Positions 25,957 to 37,569 of a stretch of DNA of 64,000 nucleotides are shown here, piece by piece (the stretch's first letter is position 1; each line of letters opens with the position of its first letter). The notes under the pieces are model-generated. The model was given only the letters and a program-made list of their open reading frames with translations. It ran no database searches and was not told where the DNA came from. The position numbers and the translations under genes were made by a program. The stretch spans positions 3,085,021 to 3,149,020 of the forward strand of contig NC_060235.2 of the NCBI RefSeq assembly GCF_021155775.2, read 5' to 3'. This stretch comes from Neodiprion pinetum (Eukaryota; Arthropoda; Insecta; Hymenoptera; Diprionidae).

Positions 25957-26134
25957 CGGAATCGCGACGCAATCCTCGATTTCGGCGAGTGGCGCCTCGG
26001 AGCAAAATGTTCCCTCGGTTAGAAATGGTGGCCGAGGCGGTGGTGGAAGCCGGAATTCAGGTGGAGGTCCTGGACACTCGGGGCAATCCGTACCTTCCAG
26101 CGTCTCAAGCTCCTCCATACTCCTCGTCGGCGTA
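25957..26134 (-). CDS. Exon encoding a Cys- and Pro-rich juxtamembrane segment
   Basis: The minus strand shows an acceptor ending GTGTTTCAG, a 178-base exon and a strong donor CCG|GTGAGT. Only one frame is open across it: one leading base, then 59 codons ending in phase 0, which matches the phase-0 start of the exon at 11644-11756. The translation opens TPTRSMEELETLEGTDCPEC, passes through a Pro-rich run (PGPPPEF, LPPPPRPPF) and ends EIEDCVAIP. Four Cys residues are present, two as CPEC and two further on, and could form disulfides if the segment is extracellular. The exon contains an ATG five codons in, so it could also be the first coding exon. In that case the protein would lack a cleavable signal peptide and use its downstream helix as a signal anchor. 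The family is unrecognised and the function unknown. Confidence 0.58.
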
Positions 26135-26254
26135 CTGAAACACGATTCGAGAAAACGAGGTATTTCAATCGGGTATTCACCGAATCGAGATACGAGTGGG
26201 ATTAATTATTTACTGACGAGGTTACGGAACGTATGACTCGCAACGAGATATGCA

Positions 26255-26797
26255 AAGAAATATTTCACATCGATTCCATGGGATATTTTTGGTCAGTATT
26301 GTGCTGAATCCAACAATTACTTCCATTTCCCTCATTAACAATAATGAAAAAAGCCAACATTTCATTGCAATCGACTAAACGATATTTCTTATAAAATTAC
26401 AAACAAACAATTTCTTTATGAAATTTACTCAACGTTCAGTGTTCGTTCTTTTCACCTTTGAAATCTTTTCTTCTTCTCTTCGATACTTCTCCGAACACGC
26501 TTCCGCTTTCCACCTTCTCTTTCCCTGTTTCTATTTATTCTCGAGTCTGACTCTGATGCGTATTGAATGAAAGTAAGAAATCGCTTTTGCCTAGAATTTT
26601 TAGATTCAAGAATAGTATACCAGATTTCGAGTTAAACGAGAGTTTCACGCTAAATAAAACTACGAACACAGATTCAAGAAAAAAACCTAACGCGATTGAA
26701 ATTTTTTATTTATTTTTCCCGGTTTCAGTGAATAAAAATATATATATTATATAAAAAAAACTGTACAGTTTTATCGTTTCAGATCTGTGTAATTACG
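26255..26797 (+). mobile_element. MITE-like element, copy 1
   Basis: It aligns along its length with the reverse complement of 57049-57648 and with 60446-61000. Diagnostic shared blocks are TTACTTCCATTTCCCTC, CTAAACGATATTTCTTATAA, CAATTTCTTTATGAAAT, CTTCTCCGAACACGCTTCCG, TTTATTCTCGAGTCT and AGAATAGTATACCAGATTTC. This copy lacks about 40 internal bases, between the TTCCCTC and AACAATAATG blocks, that the other two keep. Its right end (GATCTGTGTAATTAC) is the inverse of the end of copy 2 (GATTACACAGGTC), which suggests short terminal inverted repeats. No coding capacity. It begins about 120 bases from the exon at 25957-26134. Confidence 0.75.
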
Positions 26798-27491
26798 TTC
26801 ATTTGTAGGTATACCCATAGAATATACATAATATTCACGACAGGGTGAAAGAAAAAAATAAACACATCGCACTAATGTTTTTTAAATTTGTTCTAGGATT
26901 TGAAAACTGATTTTTTTTCCAAACTTCCCAACTACAATATTTTTAATTTTAATTTTTTCTTTCCGTTTGCATTTGTCAGTCGCACAATCATATCGTGGAA
27001 TTTTCACGAAGAAACGTGATATCCGATGTAGGCTGCGTGAGTTGTTGAAATTCGAGCCGCTGCAGGAGTTTGCATCATTTAAACTGTGACTTGCATTTTA
27101 TTCATTTATAATAATTCCGTCGGACATATTTTCCGTGAAATGCGATCCTGTTGCCGCTACCGCTTCGCGTCGAATTCAATTTTCTATTTTTCTCCGTTTG
27201 TATTTTCATCCCCCCTCCCCCTCCTCTCCTCCCCTTTTTTTTCTAGTTTTCAGCCGGGGATAGTCCGAAAATCCGTCAACTGGATTTCATTTCGGACTGA
27301 CAGATCCGACAGAGTATCGCAACGGACTGAAATTTTTGTGGAAAATGATCTACCTCGGTATACTTTTGTGCGTGGTGTGTTTTTTTTTTTTTTTTTTTTC
27401 TTCATTCGTTTTTAACTTTAATTTTTCACTTCTTTCTCACCGTGCGATACGGTTCAACATTGACGATGTACGTACGTTGGTTAACTAGGAA

Positions 27492-27501
27492 CAATAATAA
27501 T

Positions 27502-27559
<58 letters not shown>

Positions 27560-27581
27560 TTAATAATAATAATAATAATAA
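27492..27581. repeat. (AAT)n microsatellite
   Basis: About 90 bases of AAT units with two TATTAAT interruptions. It is the longest trinucleotide repeat in the window. Confidence 0.9.
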
Positions 27582-28014
27582 CGATGATGCGAAGAGATGA
27601 AACGTTTAGAAAATCAATCCAATTTTTCAAAATCCGGTAACAGAAAATTTTACATCGCTGTACGGTTAGAGAAATGTTCAATTTCATATGAGACAATAAT
27701 ATCTTTGAAACGGATTAATCCACTTAAGTAGTTGGATGCGAAAATCATTTCCTCAAATCAGTCAAATCCCTCAATTAGAAAAAGAAAAGATTACTTTTCT
27801 TGTAGCACGTGAAAAAGTGATGGTTTTTCTGTATTTTGGGAAATTAAACAAAACTTGGTAGACTAATTCGAAAATATTTTCGTTACAGGTCGAACGTAAA
27901 AGTGATTTGAAAAAAAAGAATGCTAATATTCTCTTACAGTAATTGATAAATAATTTTTAACTTCACGCTTCGGATCGGATGACAGAATTAAAAAAAAATA
28001 TCAAATAAAAATGA

Positions 28015-28395
28015 TAATATTATGAAAATGGATAAATGGATTCGAATAAAAATTGGTACCGTGAGGTTTTTTTGGTTCGCTAATCACGAGCCTAAGGTCA
28101 GATTTGCAAAATTTGTTCGATAGGCTGGAAAAGAAAAAAAAAAAAAAACTAAAAACATTTGGATTTCGATGAAAATTTACACTCGTCGTTTTGTCGGGTG
28201 GTTGATTACGAATCTGAAGTCAGTTTGCGAAATCCAAAATGGCTATACGAAATGTTTGAAAGAAAATCTAAAAACATTCCGATATTCGTAGAAATTGGGT
28301 AGGCGGAGGTTTTTTCATGTCACCGATAACGTATCCAAGCTCTCATATCGATTTAAAATCATCCAATGACGAATCTGAATTTCTGGTTAAAAATT
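28015..28395 (+). repeat. Repeat B tandem array, about three units of 115-130 bp
   Basis: Three diverged units start near 28015, 28150 and 28268. Each begins with a GGAT(T)-CGA(T)-AAAATT-like block and then has a GTTTTT/GTTTTG stretch. Each next carries a motif related to GATTACGAATCTGAAGTCAG, best kept in the second unit, and ends with an AT-rich linker containing CTAAAAACATT. A single related unit lies at 12085-12165. There is no coding signal. This resembles degenerate satellite-like repeats common in arthropod genomes; that placement is inference. Confidence 0.55.
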
Positions 28396-29893
28396 CGAAT
28401 TACATATAATTCGCTTGTTTTCTCCCCACTCTCGATAGTCAAAAAACGACAACTTCTGCCGGGATCGACGCGTTTTAACAACGGAACGCGTGATTACAAA
28501 TCGACAGAGTGATAGTAAAATCGCGATTTGAATTTCGAGAGGCTCTTGTTGGCCTCGTGACAAACTCCGGGGGCGTGGTATATGCTAATACAAATTCTAG
28601 CCGTGTACACGCGGTTAATTACCGTCTTATAACGAATCGGTCACGCCTGTCTTGACCGCGTTGGTAACCACCGCAAATTAATTGGCACTCGCGTTTCAGC
28701 CAACTCGCCTCGATTCGACTACACCTTGGATGTAGCTCGTGATGATATTCAAACGGCCCCTCTGCAGGGTGCCATAATCAAAAATGGCGTCGGGCGCGTC
28801 TCTTTCAACGTTATTATAATTACCGGGTGTCGAGTACGAAACCTCGGTATGACGTTGTAAATTTTGGGGGCTATTTTTTATTAGCTCAAAAAAAAAAAAA
28901 AAAAAATACATCGCTCGTAGTTCGATACAGTTATAGACAGGATATTATTTTCCAACGAATCTTCGACTCAACGAGGTGATTGTAAGAAGGTGCCTGTTTC
29001 GAAAAACGTAAAAAAATTTTATATCGTTTCAAGTTCTATTTTTTTTTTCTCTTCTCTTTTTCGTCAGGATTTTCAAATTTTTTCCGACTGTTTTGACGGT
29101 CAAAATTTATGAATGACGTTTCTTTGGCACCTGTCGACATTACGCGGAATTAAATGCAAAAATGATTGAAAAAAGCTTTTTTTTTTCTTATTTTTTTTTT
29201 TTTATTTTATTCGATTTTTAGGAAAAAGTTATTCGCGGAATGAGAAAATATAAAGAAACTTTGAATATGAAATCGTTGAAAAAGCAAACGGCAGGTGGTG
29301 TGTATATAATATTATACACAAACATACGTGGATGTAAAAATTTATCTACAAGGGATATGAAAAATGTTGATATGATAAATTACACTTTACGCAAGCGTAT
29401 TAAACACGCATACGTGCACGTAGACAGAGAAATTTTACGAGCGTTATTGAACATAATAACCTAAGAAAAAAAGAGAGTAAAATAAAAACAAAAGTTAAAA
29501 AAAAAAAAAAAAAGAAAAAAAAAATCAACGAAACGGATCTTTTGAGAATTTCATATATTATATTTAATATTTAAATTTGTAATACAGTCTCGTCCGGTAA
29601 TTGTAAGACACGTTGACAATCCTTTGCAGTGTCAAAAATTTCGCCGAGTCGATGTCGCTTCCGTAAACACAAAATTTATTCAAAAAAAAAAAAAAAACGC
29701 ATTTCAACGATTTTTTAAATAATTTCCCGGCTGCGTTCGGGTTTCCCGAGGTCCGAGGTAAAATTAGTCAGCTCCTCCGAAGGCCCAAGTTAAATTTTAC
29801 GCCCCCTAGATTTAGTGTTACAAACTTGTTCCAACTACCGTGGCGGAGAGCTGCGCGGCGTTTGGGTCGGTTCAAAGTTGCAAGGTCTGGTTT

Positions 29894-30001
29894 ATGGAAC
29901 CGCTCGTAAATCGGTCGACGGGTTTCGAGTTGCCGTTGCTGTTGCTGTTGTTGATGCTGCTGCCGCTGTTGCTTGGCTGGGCGGAATTACACGGGACGAA
30001 G
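29894..30001 (+). CDS. Possible first coding exon with signal peptide
   Basis: An ATG at 29894 opens 36 codons that end in phase 0 at a plausible donor (AAG|GTGAGG). The translation is MEPLVNRSTGFELP followed by a Leu-rich core (LLLLLLM, LLPLLLGWA) and ELHGTK. That is the form of a secretory signal peptide with a possible cleavage after GWA. Against this, the Leu codons come from a TTGCTG/CTGCTG-like stretch that could be an ordinary microsatellite. The n-region is slightly acidic instead of basic. The opposite strand is also open, as poly-Gln. No partner exon was found on the plus strand. The upstream sequence lacks an obvious core promoter. Treat it as a candidate only. Confidence 0.28.
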
Positions 30002-31546
30002 GTGAGGAAACTTTAGGGACAGCTACGTTTGCGAGAGAATAGAAAAGAAAAATTATAATTTATCTTTCGATAATATTCGCGTCGGCCGCGGCAAAGTTGC
30101 GAAATAAAAATCGAAACTCATAAAATTAAAGCTAGAAAAAACAATAAAAATAAAAAAATAAAAAAAAAAAAAAAAAAATAAACTTACACCCGTACGACGC
30201 ATTATGTACGTAAATTGAATTTCGTTCGCGACTAGTGAAAAACGAGTTCTCAGGATTTTTCGACGCATCTGTTGGCGGAGATATGAAGTTGAGACGAGAG
30301 GCTGAAAATCCGGGATCCGAGACTCTGGCTTCGCTAAGAGCTTTCATGAAGAGTGGAAGGAAATAAAAATCATTACCCCGGTGCCTGGACGTAAAAGCTC
30401 CATTTCCGTTGTATAAAGCTACAGCTCAGCAGTGGCGGATACGGTATCAAAGAAAGTTTATTAGACGTAGCTGCCCGCCGGGATGAATTATTACAGTGAC
30501 TTCCGAATGTGTTTGAAACGATTTCGAAATTTTTCGAGACATTAATAACAAAAATAACAATAACAGCCGATAAAAACTATATCGACAAGCGTATATCCGT
30601 GAAGATTTTGTTAAACTATTTCCAACCATACGCGTTGCGAAAAAAAAAAAGAGAAACATCCTCTACGTCCGTTTAAAATAGCGTCGACACTATACGTGAG
30701 AAGAACAAAAAATAAAGTAACAACCGAACGATCGTTGTTATTATTGTTATTATTGCAAAACGCAGGGAATGAAAGAAAAAAAAATTATTTTTTTTTCTCA
30801 CGCTATTAAAAAACATCACGTGACTACCGTAGGTAAAATTTAATCAGGATAAATTAGTAACCGCGGTGCTTTACGGGAAAAGCTTATAGCTAGTCGCTCT
30901 GCGGACCGTGCGGGTTGGAAATTTGCCTAATATGCGGGGTAATAAGCATACGTAATTTCGGCGTGTCCCACGTGGGAATTTAAAGGGCACGTCGCCGTTC
31001 CGTTTGCGGGGAAATTCGACGCGACACGCGGCCGTGTGTGTGCTTGCAAGCACACGAGCACGTCGACGTTGCAGCGTTTATGTACGTACATACGGAAAGG
31101 AAAGCGTTCCGAGAGCAGCTTCTGTTTCCTGATTCGCCCGCGGCGCGGATGTCTGAAAAACGCGCACGTTCGCCGCCTGCAGTTTTCCGCGTTTCCCGGG
31201 ACGCGGTCGGAGCCGGAACGTAATTTAATTATCAACATTTTTTCGGCGGCCGTCTTTTTTCAGAATTTCGAAACCGGCGCTCAACTCGACTTCTAAATAC
31301 GTACGGTGGGATGATTCGTTTTTTTTTTTTTTTTTTTTTTTTAACTCGTTTTAAGGTGACACTTGACAAAATTTGTGACGAATAATGAGAAAGATGAAAA
31401 AAAACTTTGGCACTGAGAGAAATTTGCAGTTCCGGTTACCGATCGGTTCTTAACTATTTTCATTTTTTATTCATTTTTTATTTCATTTGCTTGAAATGAA
31501 AGCTTTTACGACGCACTGGGTTGAAGGTATTTGCGCCTATACTTTA

Positions 31547-31554
31547 TACATATA

Positions 31555-31595
<41 letters not shown>
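31547..31595. repeat. (TA)n microsatellite
   Basis: About 24 TA units with a single G interruption. Confidence 0.9.
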
Positions 31596-31600
<5 letters not shown>

Positions 31601-31819
31601 AGAAACGAAGTCCGCTGGTGAATATCTCTAAGAAATTACCGCCGAGCAGCCAGGACGGCATTTATCGAGCCGCGGTGAAAGCGGGTAGGAATACGGCCGC
31701 AATGAAATTTCAAGCTTAGTTAAAAACTCCACGGACATTTTTCTTTATCAACTCAAGTTTGTGTAGATATTCCGTGCGTGTGAATCGCGAGTACAACGTA
31801 AGCAGCGTCGCAAACGAGG

Positions 31820-31820
<1 letters not shown>

Positions 31821-31852
<32 letters not shown>

Positions 31853-31860
31853 AAAAAAAA
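31821..31860. repeat. (GA)n followed by poly(A)
   Basis: About 14 GA units running directly into 13 A. Confidence 0.9.
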
Positions 31861-32649
31861 GAAACAGGGAAAAGAGCTTTTTTTTTTATACAAGTAAAAA
31901 CGTGGTGAAATCGTATTACAGCTGTATAAGGTAAAGAGGGAGAAAAAAAAAAGAGTGCTTGACCGAAAAATTAATGAATTCATGCGGAATATTATAATCC
32001 TCAATCATTAGCGGATTCTGAGGCTGATGATGTGATATATAAGCCGAGGAGAGAAGAGGAGAGGAAACGTGGTCTCCAGTGATCCTGAAAATCCTTGAAT
32101 TTCTCTTGCCCTTAAAAAGTTCCGGAAACATCCTTCAATCGTTTCTCGTGTCCTGTCAATATTCTATTTTTAAGGTTTGCTGCGATTCATATATTTGTAC
32201 ATGTTCACCGAGCAACTGTTTTTAGAAATTCAATTCCCTCCTCGAATTACGTTTTTCATTTTTCGCTACCAACAGGTTTTTTAGTAGAACCAACGCAGGC
32301 ACACCACGTACTCTTCGCTCCGCATTCGTGTATTTGTAATTTTTCCCCGAATCTTTTCGAATATCCCGTAAACGTGGAATTTGTTGTGAACGGGGTGTTC
32401 GTTTTTTTCTTCCTTTTTTTTTTTTTTTTTTTTTTCTGTCCTTACGGGACACCATGGGAAGACGACAAACCTATTAAAAGTTCTCCCGTCAGACTTCCGA
32501 ATCACCGGCAGCAAAAAGCCCGCGAAGTTAGGTATGTTTGGTTATGTAATACATACACACGTGTATACTTTTTCGTCCGCGCACGTTTTCCCCATAAAAT
32601 CCCACGAGGGTGATCCCCTGCCCCTTGGCGACGTTGCGTCCGAGCCGGC

Positions 32650-32650
<1 letters not shown>

Positions 32651-32684
<34 letters not shown>

Positions 32685-32698
32685 TGTGTGTGTGCGTG
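32651..32698. repeat. (TA)n(GT)n compound microsatellite
   Basis: About 15 TA units changing into GT/GC units, a common form of dinucleotide repeat evolution. Confidence 0.9.
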
Positions 32699-32969
32699 TA
32701 GAACAGAAAAGCGAATCTTTTTACCCACGCGTCGCGCGAGATGATTTTTCTTCCGAAAATCTCGTCGCGCGTTGCAAAGAACCTTTTTTTTCTTCTCGAT
32801 GGTTGCTTTTTTTTTTTTTTTTTATCTTATTATTTATCATCCACTTTCGTTCGCCAAAGTAGAAAATTAATCGTAGCTTCGCATTATGTCAGATATATGT
32901 CAAATTTTATTCCTTTACTGTCGATTTTTCTTCTTTTCTTTTTTCTTCAATTTGGTCCACCTAAGCCAA

Positions 32970-33525
32970 GTAATTTCTTGTAATCGTTTGTAATCGCACG
33001 TAATCCATTGTAATCGTAGGTAATCCATTGTAATTGTACGTAATCCATTTTAATCACTTTGCAATCTGTGTAATATTTGTGTAATCCTGGCAGTCTTTCG
33101 GTAATTTTTGTAATCCTTGCCGTCGCTGGAATCTTTGTACATTTTCTAATCACTTTGCAATCCGTACGATATTATCGTGTAATTTTTGCCGATTTTGTTA
33201 GTCATTGTGATCATTGCTGTTTCTGGAATCTTTGTAATTCTTGTAATTTCTTTGCAATCGGGGCAATCAATTTTCGTTCAATCTTTGCAGTCTTTTGGTA
33301 ATTTTTGTAATATTTGCCGTATCTGGTATCTTTGAAATTTCCGTATCCTTTTTATAATTGTTGCAACCTCTTTGCAACTCGGGTAATCTTCGTGCAATGT
33401 TTGCCGTCTTTGGTTAATCCTTACAATCTTTGCTGCCTCTGGAATCTTTGTAATTCTTGTAATCTCTCTCTGTAATCCTCGTAATCACTTTGCAATCCAT
33501 GTAATCTTTGCAGTATTTCGTTAAT
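32970..33525. repeat. Degenerate TGTAATC(N)TTG minisatellite
   Basis: About 550 bases are built from short, irregular units related to TGTAATC followed by 3-8 variable bases, such as TGTAATCGTTTGTAATCG, CGTAATCCATTGTAATC and CACTTTGCAATC. A higher-order rhythm is visible, with CACTTTGCAATC and TCT-GGAATCTTTGTA recurring along the array. On the minus strand the unit reads GATTACA. Short minus-strand frames rich in D, Y and K are products of the repeat and not genes. There is no sign of a centromere-scale array. Confidence 0.75.
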
Positions 33526-36500
33526 GTAGTTTTCCTGAAGATTATGAGAGACGGCGTCGCAGTAGGCACGCGGAAAAAAAGGGGCTTGCGATTCGACTGC
33601 AGATTTTCACTTTGACTGTTGTGCGATATATATATACACACACACAATAAGATGAAAATCGTCACTTCGTCAAAGAATATCATCGCTTTAACGGTTATTA
33701 TAATCCACTCATCAGCTCGTTAAACAATTTATCAGATTAAATTCAACACCGGAAATTAGATTCTCTCAGGGAAAGAATTAATATCCGTTCCAAAACTGAA
33801 CAGCAACATCGGCAGAAGCGGGATAACGATCGTTTTCTTCTTTCTACAGCAACGTTGTGTGAAAGGAACAAGAATATGCACCGAAGAAGAAGAAAAAAAA
33901 TGTGGAAAAAAAAAAAAACGAAAAGTCGAAACGAAAAGAAAAGAAAGCACAACTTTTGGTCAGTTTTTGTACCGACTACAAGAGGAAGGTGGAGAAAAAA
34001 ATAAATGTTTCGTCACGATTCTTTGTCCCGTTTCGGTTTCTTATTTTTTTCTCCACCGGATCTTCTCGACGGACATCTCTGTTTCGGTTTCTTTTTGACC
34101 GTGCTTGCGCAAGCTCCTACATACCCGTACGCGACGACAGAAAAAAGCACGAGGGAAGAGGCGGAGGTGAGGGGAAAAAAATAAATAAATAAACAAATAA
34201 AATAAAAGAGAGGAACCAGGGAAACAGGGAAAAATGTGTACCGATTTGTCTCCGGATTATATACCTGTACCCTATACATATACATATTGCCACTCATGTG
34301 AATACGTATGCATATGTTTAATTATATACATATGAATGTATGTAATACGTACGTATTTGGGGGAAGCGAAAAAAGGCGCGACGATACCGATTATCCTCGA
34401 TTAGTGAAATAGTTGCGGGCTTTACGTGAAACCTGAAGCTCGGATCGATCGGGCTTGAATGAAAACTCGAGCCGTCGGTAATATCATTCGATTCAATTTC
34501 ATTCAACGATGATTATGAAATAGTGAAATTATAGCTAAATAATCCGTATTTAGGTGTAATTGATTGGTTGTGGGGATATTTTCAAGTTTTTTTTTTTTTT
34601 TTTTTTCCTGCAATCAAGCTTCATCGATCAGAGCTTCGAGCATAGATCCGCAAGTCGTTTATCGTCGCTGATTGCTGATGTTGATATTTGGTTCTCGAAC
34701 CTCGAACGGTCGGATTGATCTGAGAACGTGGTTTTCGAAAAATGGGATAAAAACTGAGAATCTTTTTCTTTTTCTTTGTTTTTTTTTTTCTTTTTTTGCA
34801 ACACAAACGTAACGATTTGCATGCGGATTCTCAGGCGCCGGTTCAACGGCACGTTTAAACGATAAAGAATACATATGGGTGGGAGAAATACAGCCGGATT
34901 ATCGATATAATAAAGCATTATGATAAAGTTTAGGAAATCGCATCATAAACGGCAACGTTTATTGCCCGAAGATCCCGGCATTGTTATACCGAATTCAACG
35001 TGTGTTATCATAGTATAATTTCGAAACGCTCAATTGGTGGATAAAGATCGGCACATATTAAATAAATCGAGAGCGAAAAGCTGAATTTTCTTCATTTTCT
35101 CTCTGTCTGCGTTAAAAAAATTCTCCTATAGCGCAAAATTTTGAACGGCTGAAATTCTGAATTTTTACATTATACATTTATTAAGCTTATCATATGTAAT
35201 GTTTTTTTTTTTGTAAAAAAAAAAAAATGATATTTATTCAATCCCCTTCAAGTTTTCGTATTTAGAAATATTCCGAGTTTTAATCTTTTCCAACACTTCG
35301 ATTACTCGATCCCGAAGTCTCGGAGTAATTTTTCTCGCAAATCCCGAGTCTTCGAGTCTCGCAATTTAAACCTGAGCCTGAAAATTAACCGAGTTATAAA
35401 TAATAAAAATTAAAAACCGATCGCCTTGTGCGAAGATAAAGCTTTTCTACACCGAGCGAATTTACTCAATGTTTCGTCGAAATTCGTAGCTTTTACGCAA
35501 CTAACTCGAAGACGAGGAAAACTTGATCTGAGAATTTATAATTCCGTTCTAACGGTAATTCCTTGTTGCACTGCAGCGTTGCCCAATCATTCCGGACATT
35601 CTACATAATTTATACCATTTTACAAGAAACCGGAAAAAACGGCGTCGCGACTCGAGGAGACCGACTTTCGAGCTTCGCTCGAGTTTCACGATTTCCTTAA
35701 TCGCATCGTGCGGTGTTTCATAAGCCGTGGAAAGGCTGATCGTGCCCGATGAAATAAGACGTCGAGTTTCGCCGCCGCAGCTGCCTTGCCAGAAAAGATA
35801 AACTCTGATACGGTGTGCAGACGCGTCTGATCGTCGATTCAAAGCCTGCGCCGGAAGGAAGTTGGCGGCTTTTTAGATCGAGCGAAAAATCGGGACGGTG
35901 AAATTAAGTTGTAGGTAACGTTACCGGAACGATGCGTGTTTCGAGAAAAATCGTTGTAAGCAAAATTGCGTGCTTTAATTTTGAAAAGCCATCTCCTTGA
36001 AAATCATTTTTAAATTGCCGCATTATTTTCAACGCAACGTATTGAAATTCGTTTATATGTATGTATGGCGAATCTTGTATGATGAATTCGAATTATTTGA
36101 TATTCTTAAACAAACAAATTTTCGAAAAACATTTTGACTTGATTTATTCCGATTCGAAGGATATCGATGTTAATTTTTTTTTTTTAACGAATAAATTAAA
36201 GATAAACAAATTAATGAATATCGTGATTCGATTATAACAACTTTTGTACAATAGTTTCTATTTTAATTGCACAAATTTCGTCGAGTGATCATGAAATATA
36301 TAAAATAAAAAAAAAAGATCCAATTAAGTGAGCAGCGGTTGAAATGATAAATTTTCTCGTAGAAACGGAGAGGAGAAAAAGAAACTGGTTATTATTACAC
36401 GAATCTTATAAATCATTGGCAAGAATTCGATCAGCTGCAACTTTAGTCATTCCAACGTACGTTATATTTAAAAGGTTGCATCGCGTTGATTTTCAATTTC

Positions 36501-37569
36501 TCCTACGTAGATTTTAGCGCGTACAGTTTAAGTCGCAAGTTTTTTGGTGTCCGATCCCTGAATCGGTTAATGGGTAAAAACAAAAAATCTTGAATTAAAA
36601 AACAAAAAGGGCATAAAAATAGATTAGTGTAAAAAAATCTGGACGAATACAATTATCGAACTCGTATCTTTGAAATTCACCTTTTTATACGCAGCGTCTT
36701 AGAGATGGTGAAAGAAATCCGCTACGATGGCTGCATTTTTAATTATAATAATTATTTCAGCATTATTCCACTTTCTTTTTTTTTTTTTTTTATCATAAAT
36801 ACACACAGCTAATAATCACCTTCGGCTATTCATTGTGTATCACTATTATTATTCTTATTATATCTAACACGTTGCACCGAAAATCACTTTTCAGCAGGTT
36901 GAGATTTATTCACAATCCGACAGGTTTCACCGTTGAAATTGCGTAGGAAAATAAAAAAAAATAAATAAATAAAAAAAAAGAAACGGAAAACGTGATTCAA
37001 GAATATTACTCCGCACTGTCGTAGGCGTTAGTTTAATCTTGCGTATTTTTACCGTTTTATCTATCCCCCTCTTCTTCTAACTTCCACGAAACTGCATTTC
37101 GACGTTAAGAAAACGATTCCACAATCACGATAAATTCAACAAATACCGCACACGTCTGAAACACTTGGAACAATTGCAACACATCGAGGCAATCATTTCA
37201 CCGCATCCACACGCTGCGTTTTCCCTCATCCGTCGCATAATCACCTCGATTCTCATCAATTACATCGCACTGACTCACGCTTCAAATTATCATTTCGTTT
37301 CAACGAACAATAACTTTTACTCCACAAATTGTTACAACGAATATCCTTTCCCCGATCTCGGTCAAACAGAAAAAAAAAAAAAAAAAGATAAATTTCAACA
37401 ACTGATATTACACGTTGATACAACCACTCCGAAACAAAAAGCTCCAATCAACTCTCGACGAAACTTTTCGAGTTAAAAAATTCGCAACGTTGGACAACGA
37501 AAAAACAAAAACCAAAAAAAAAAAAAAAAAAAACGAAGCGCAATCTTCTCAATTATTCAAAAAGCTCCC

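Larger units (their letters stand above)
26798..29893. other. Non-coding, AT-rich stretch
   Basis: Apart from the AAT microsatellite and tandem repeat B listed separately, no gene was seen. An island at 28430-28860 is less AT-rich, but its open frames are short and lack paired splice signals. Confidence 0.55.

Noticed and set aside
35549..35842. 97-codon minus-strand frame with fairly even composition
   Set aside because: This length is expected by chance several times in the window, and it lacks splice signals or homology.
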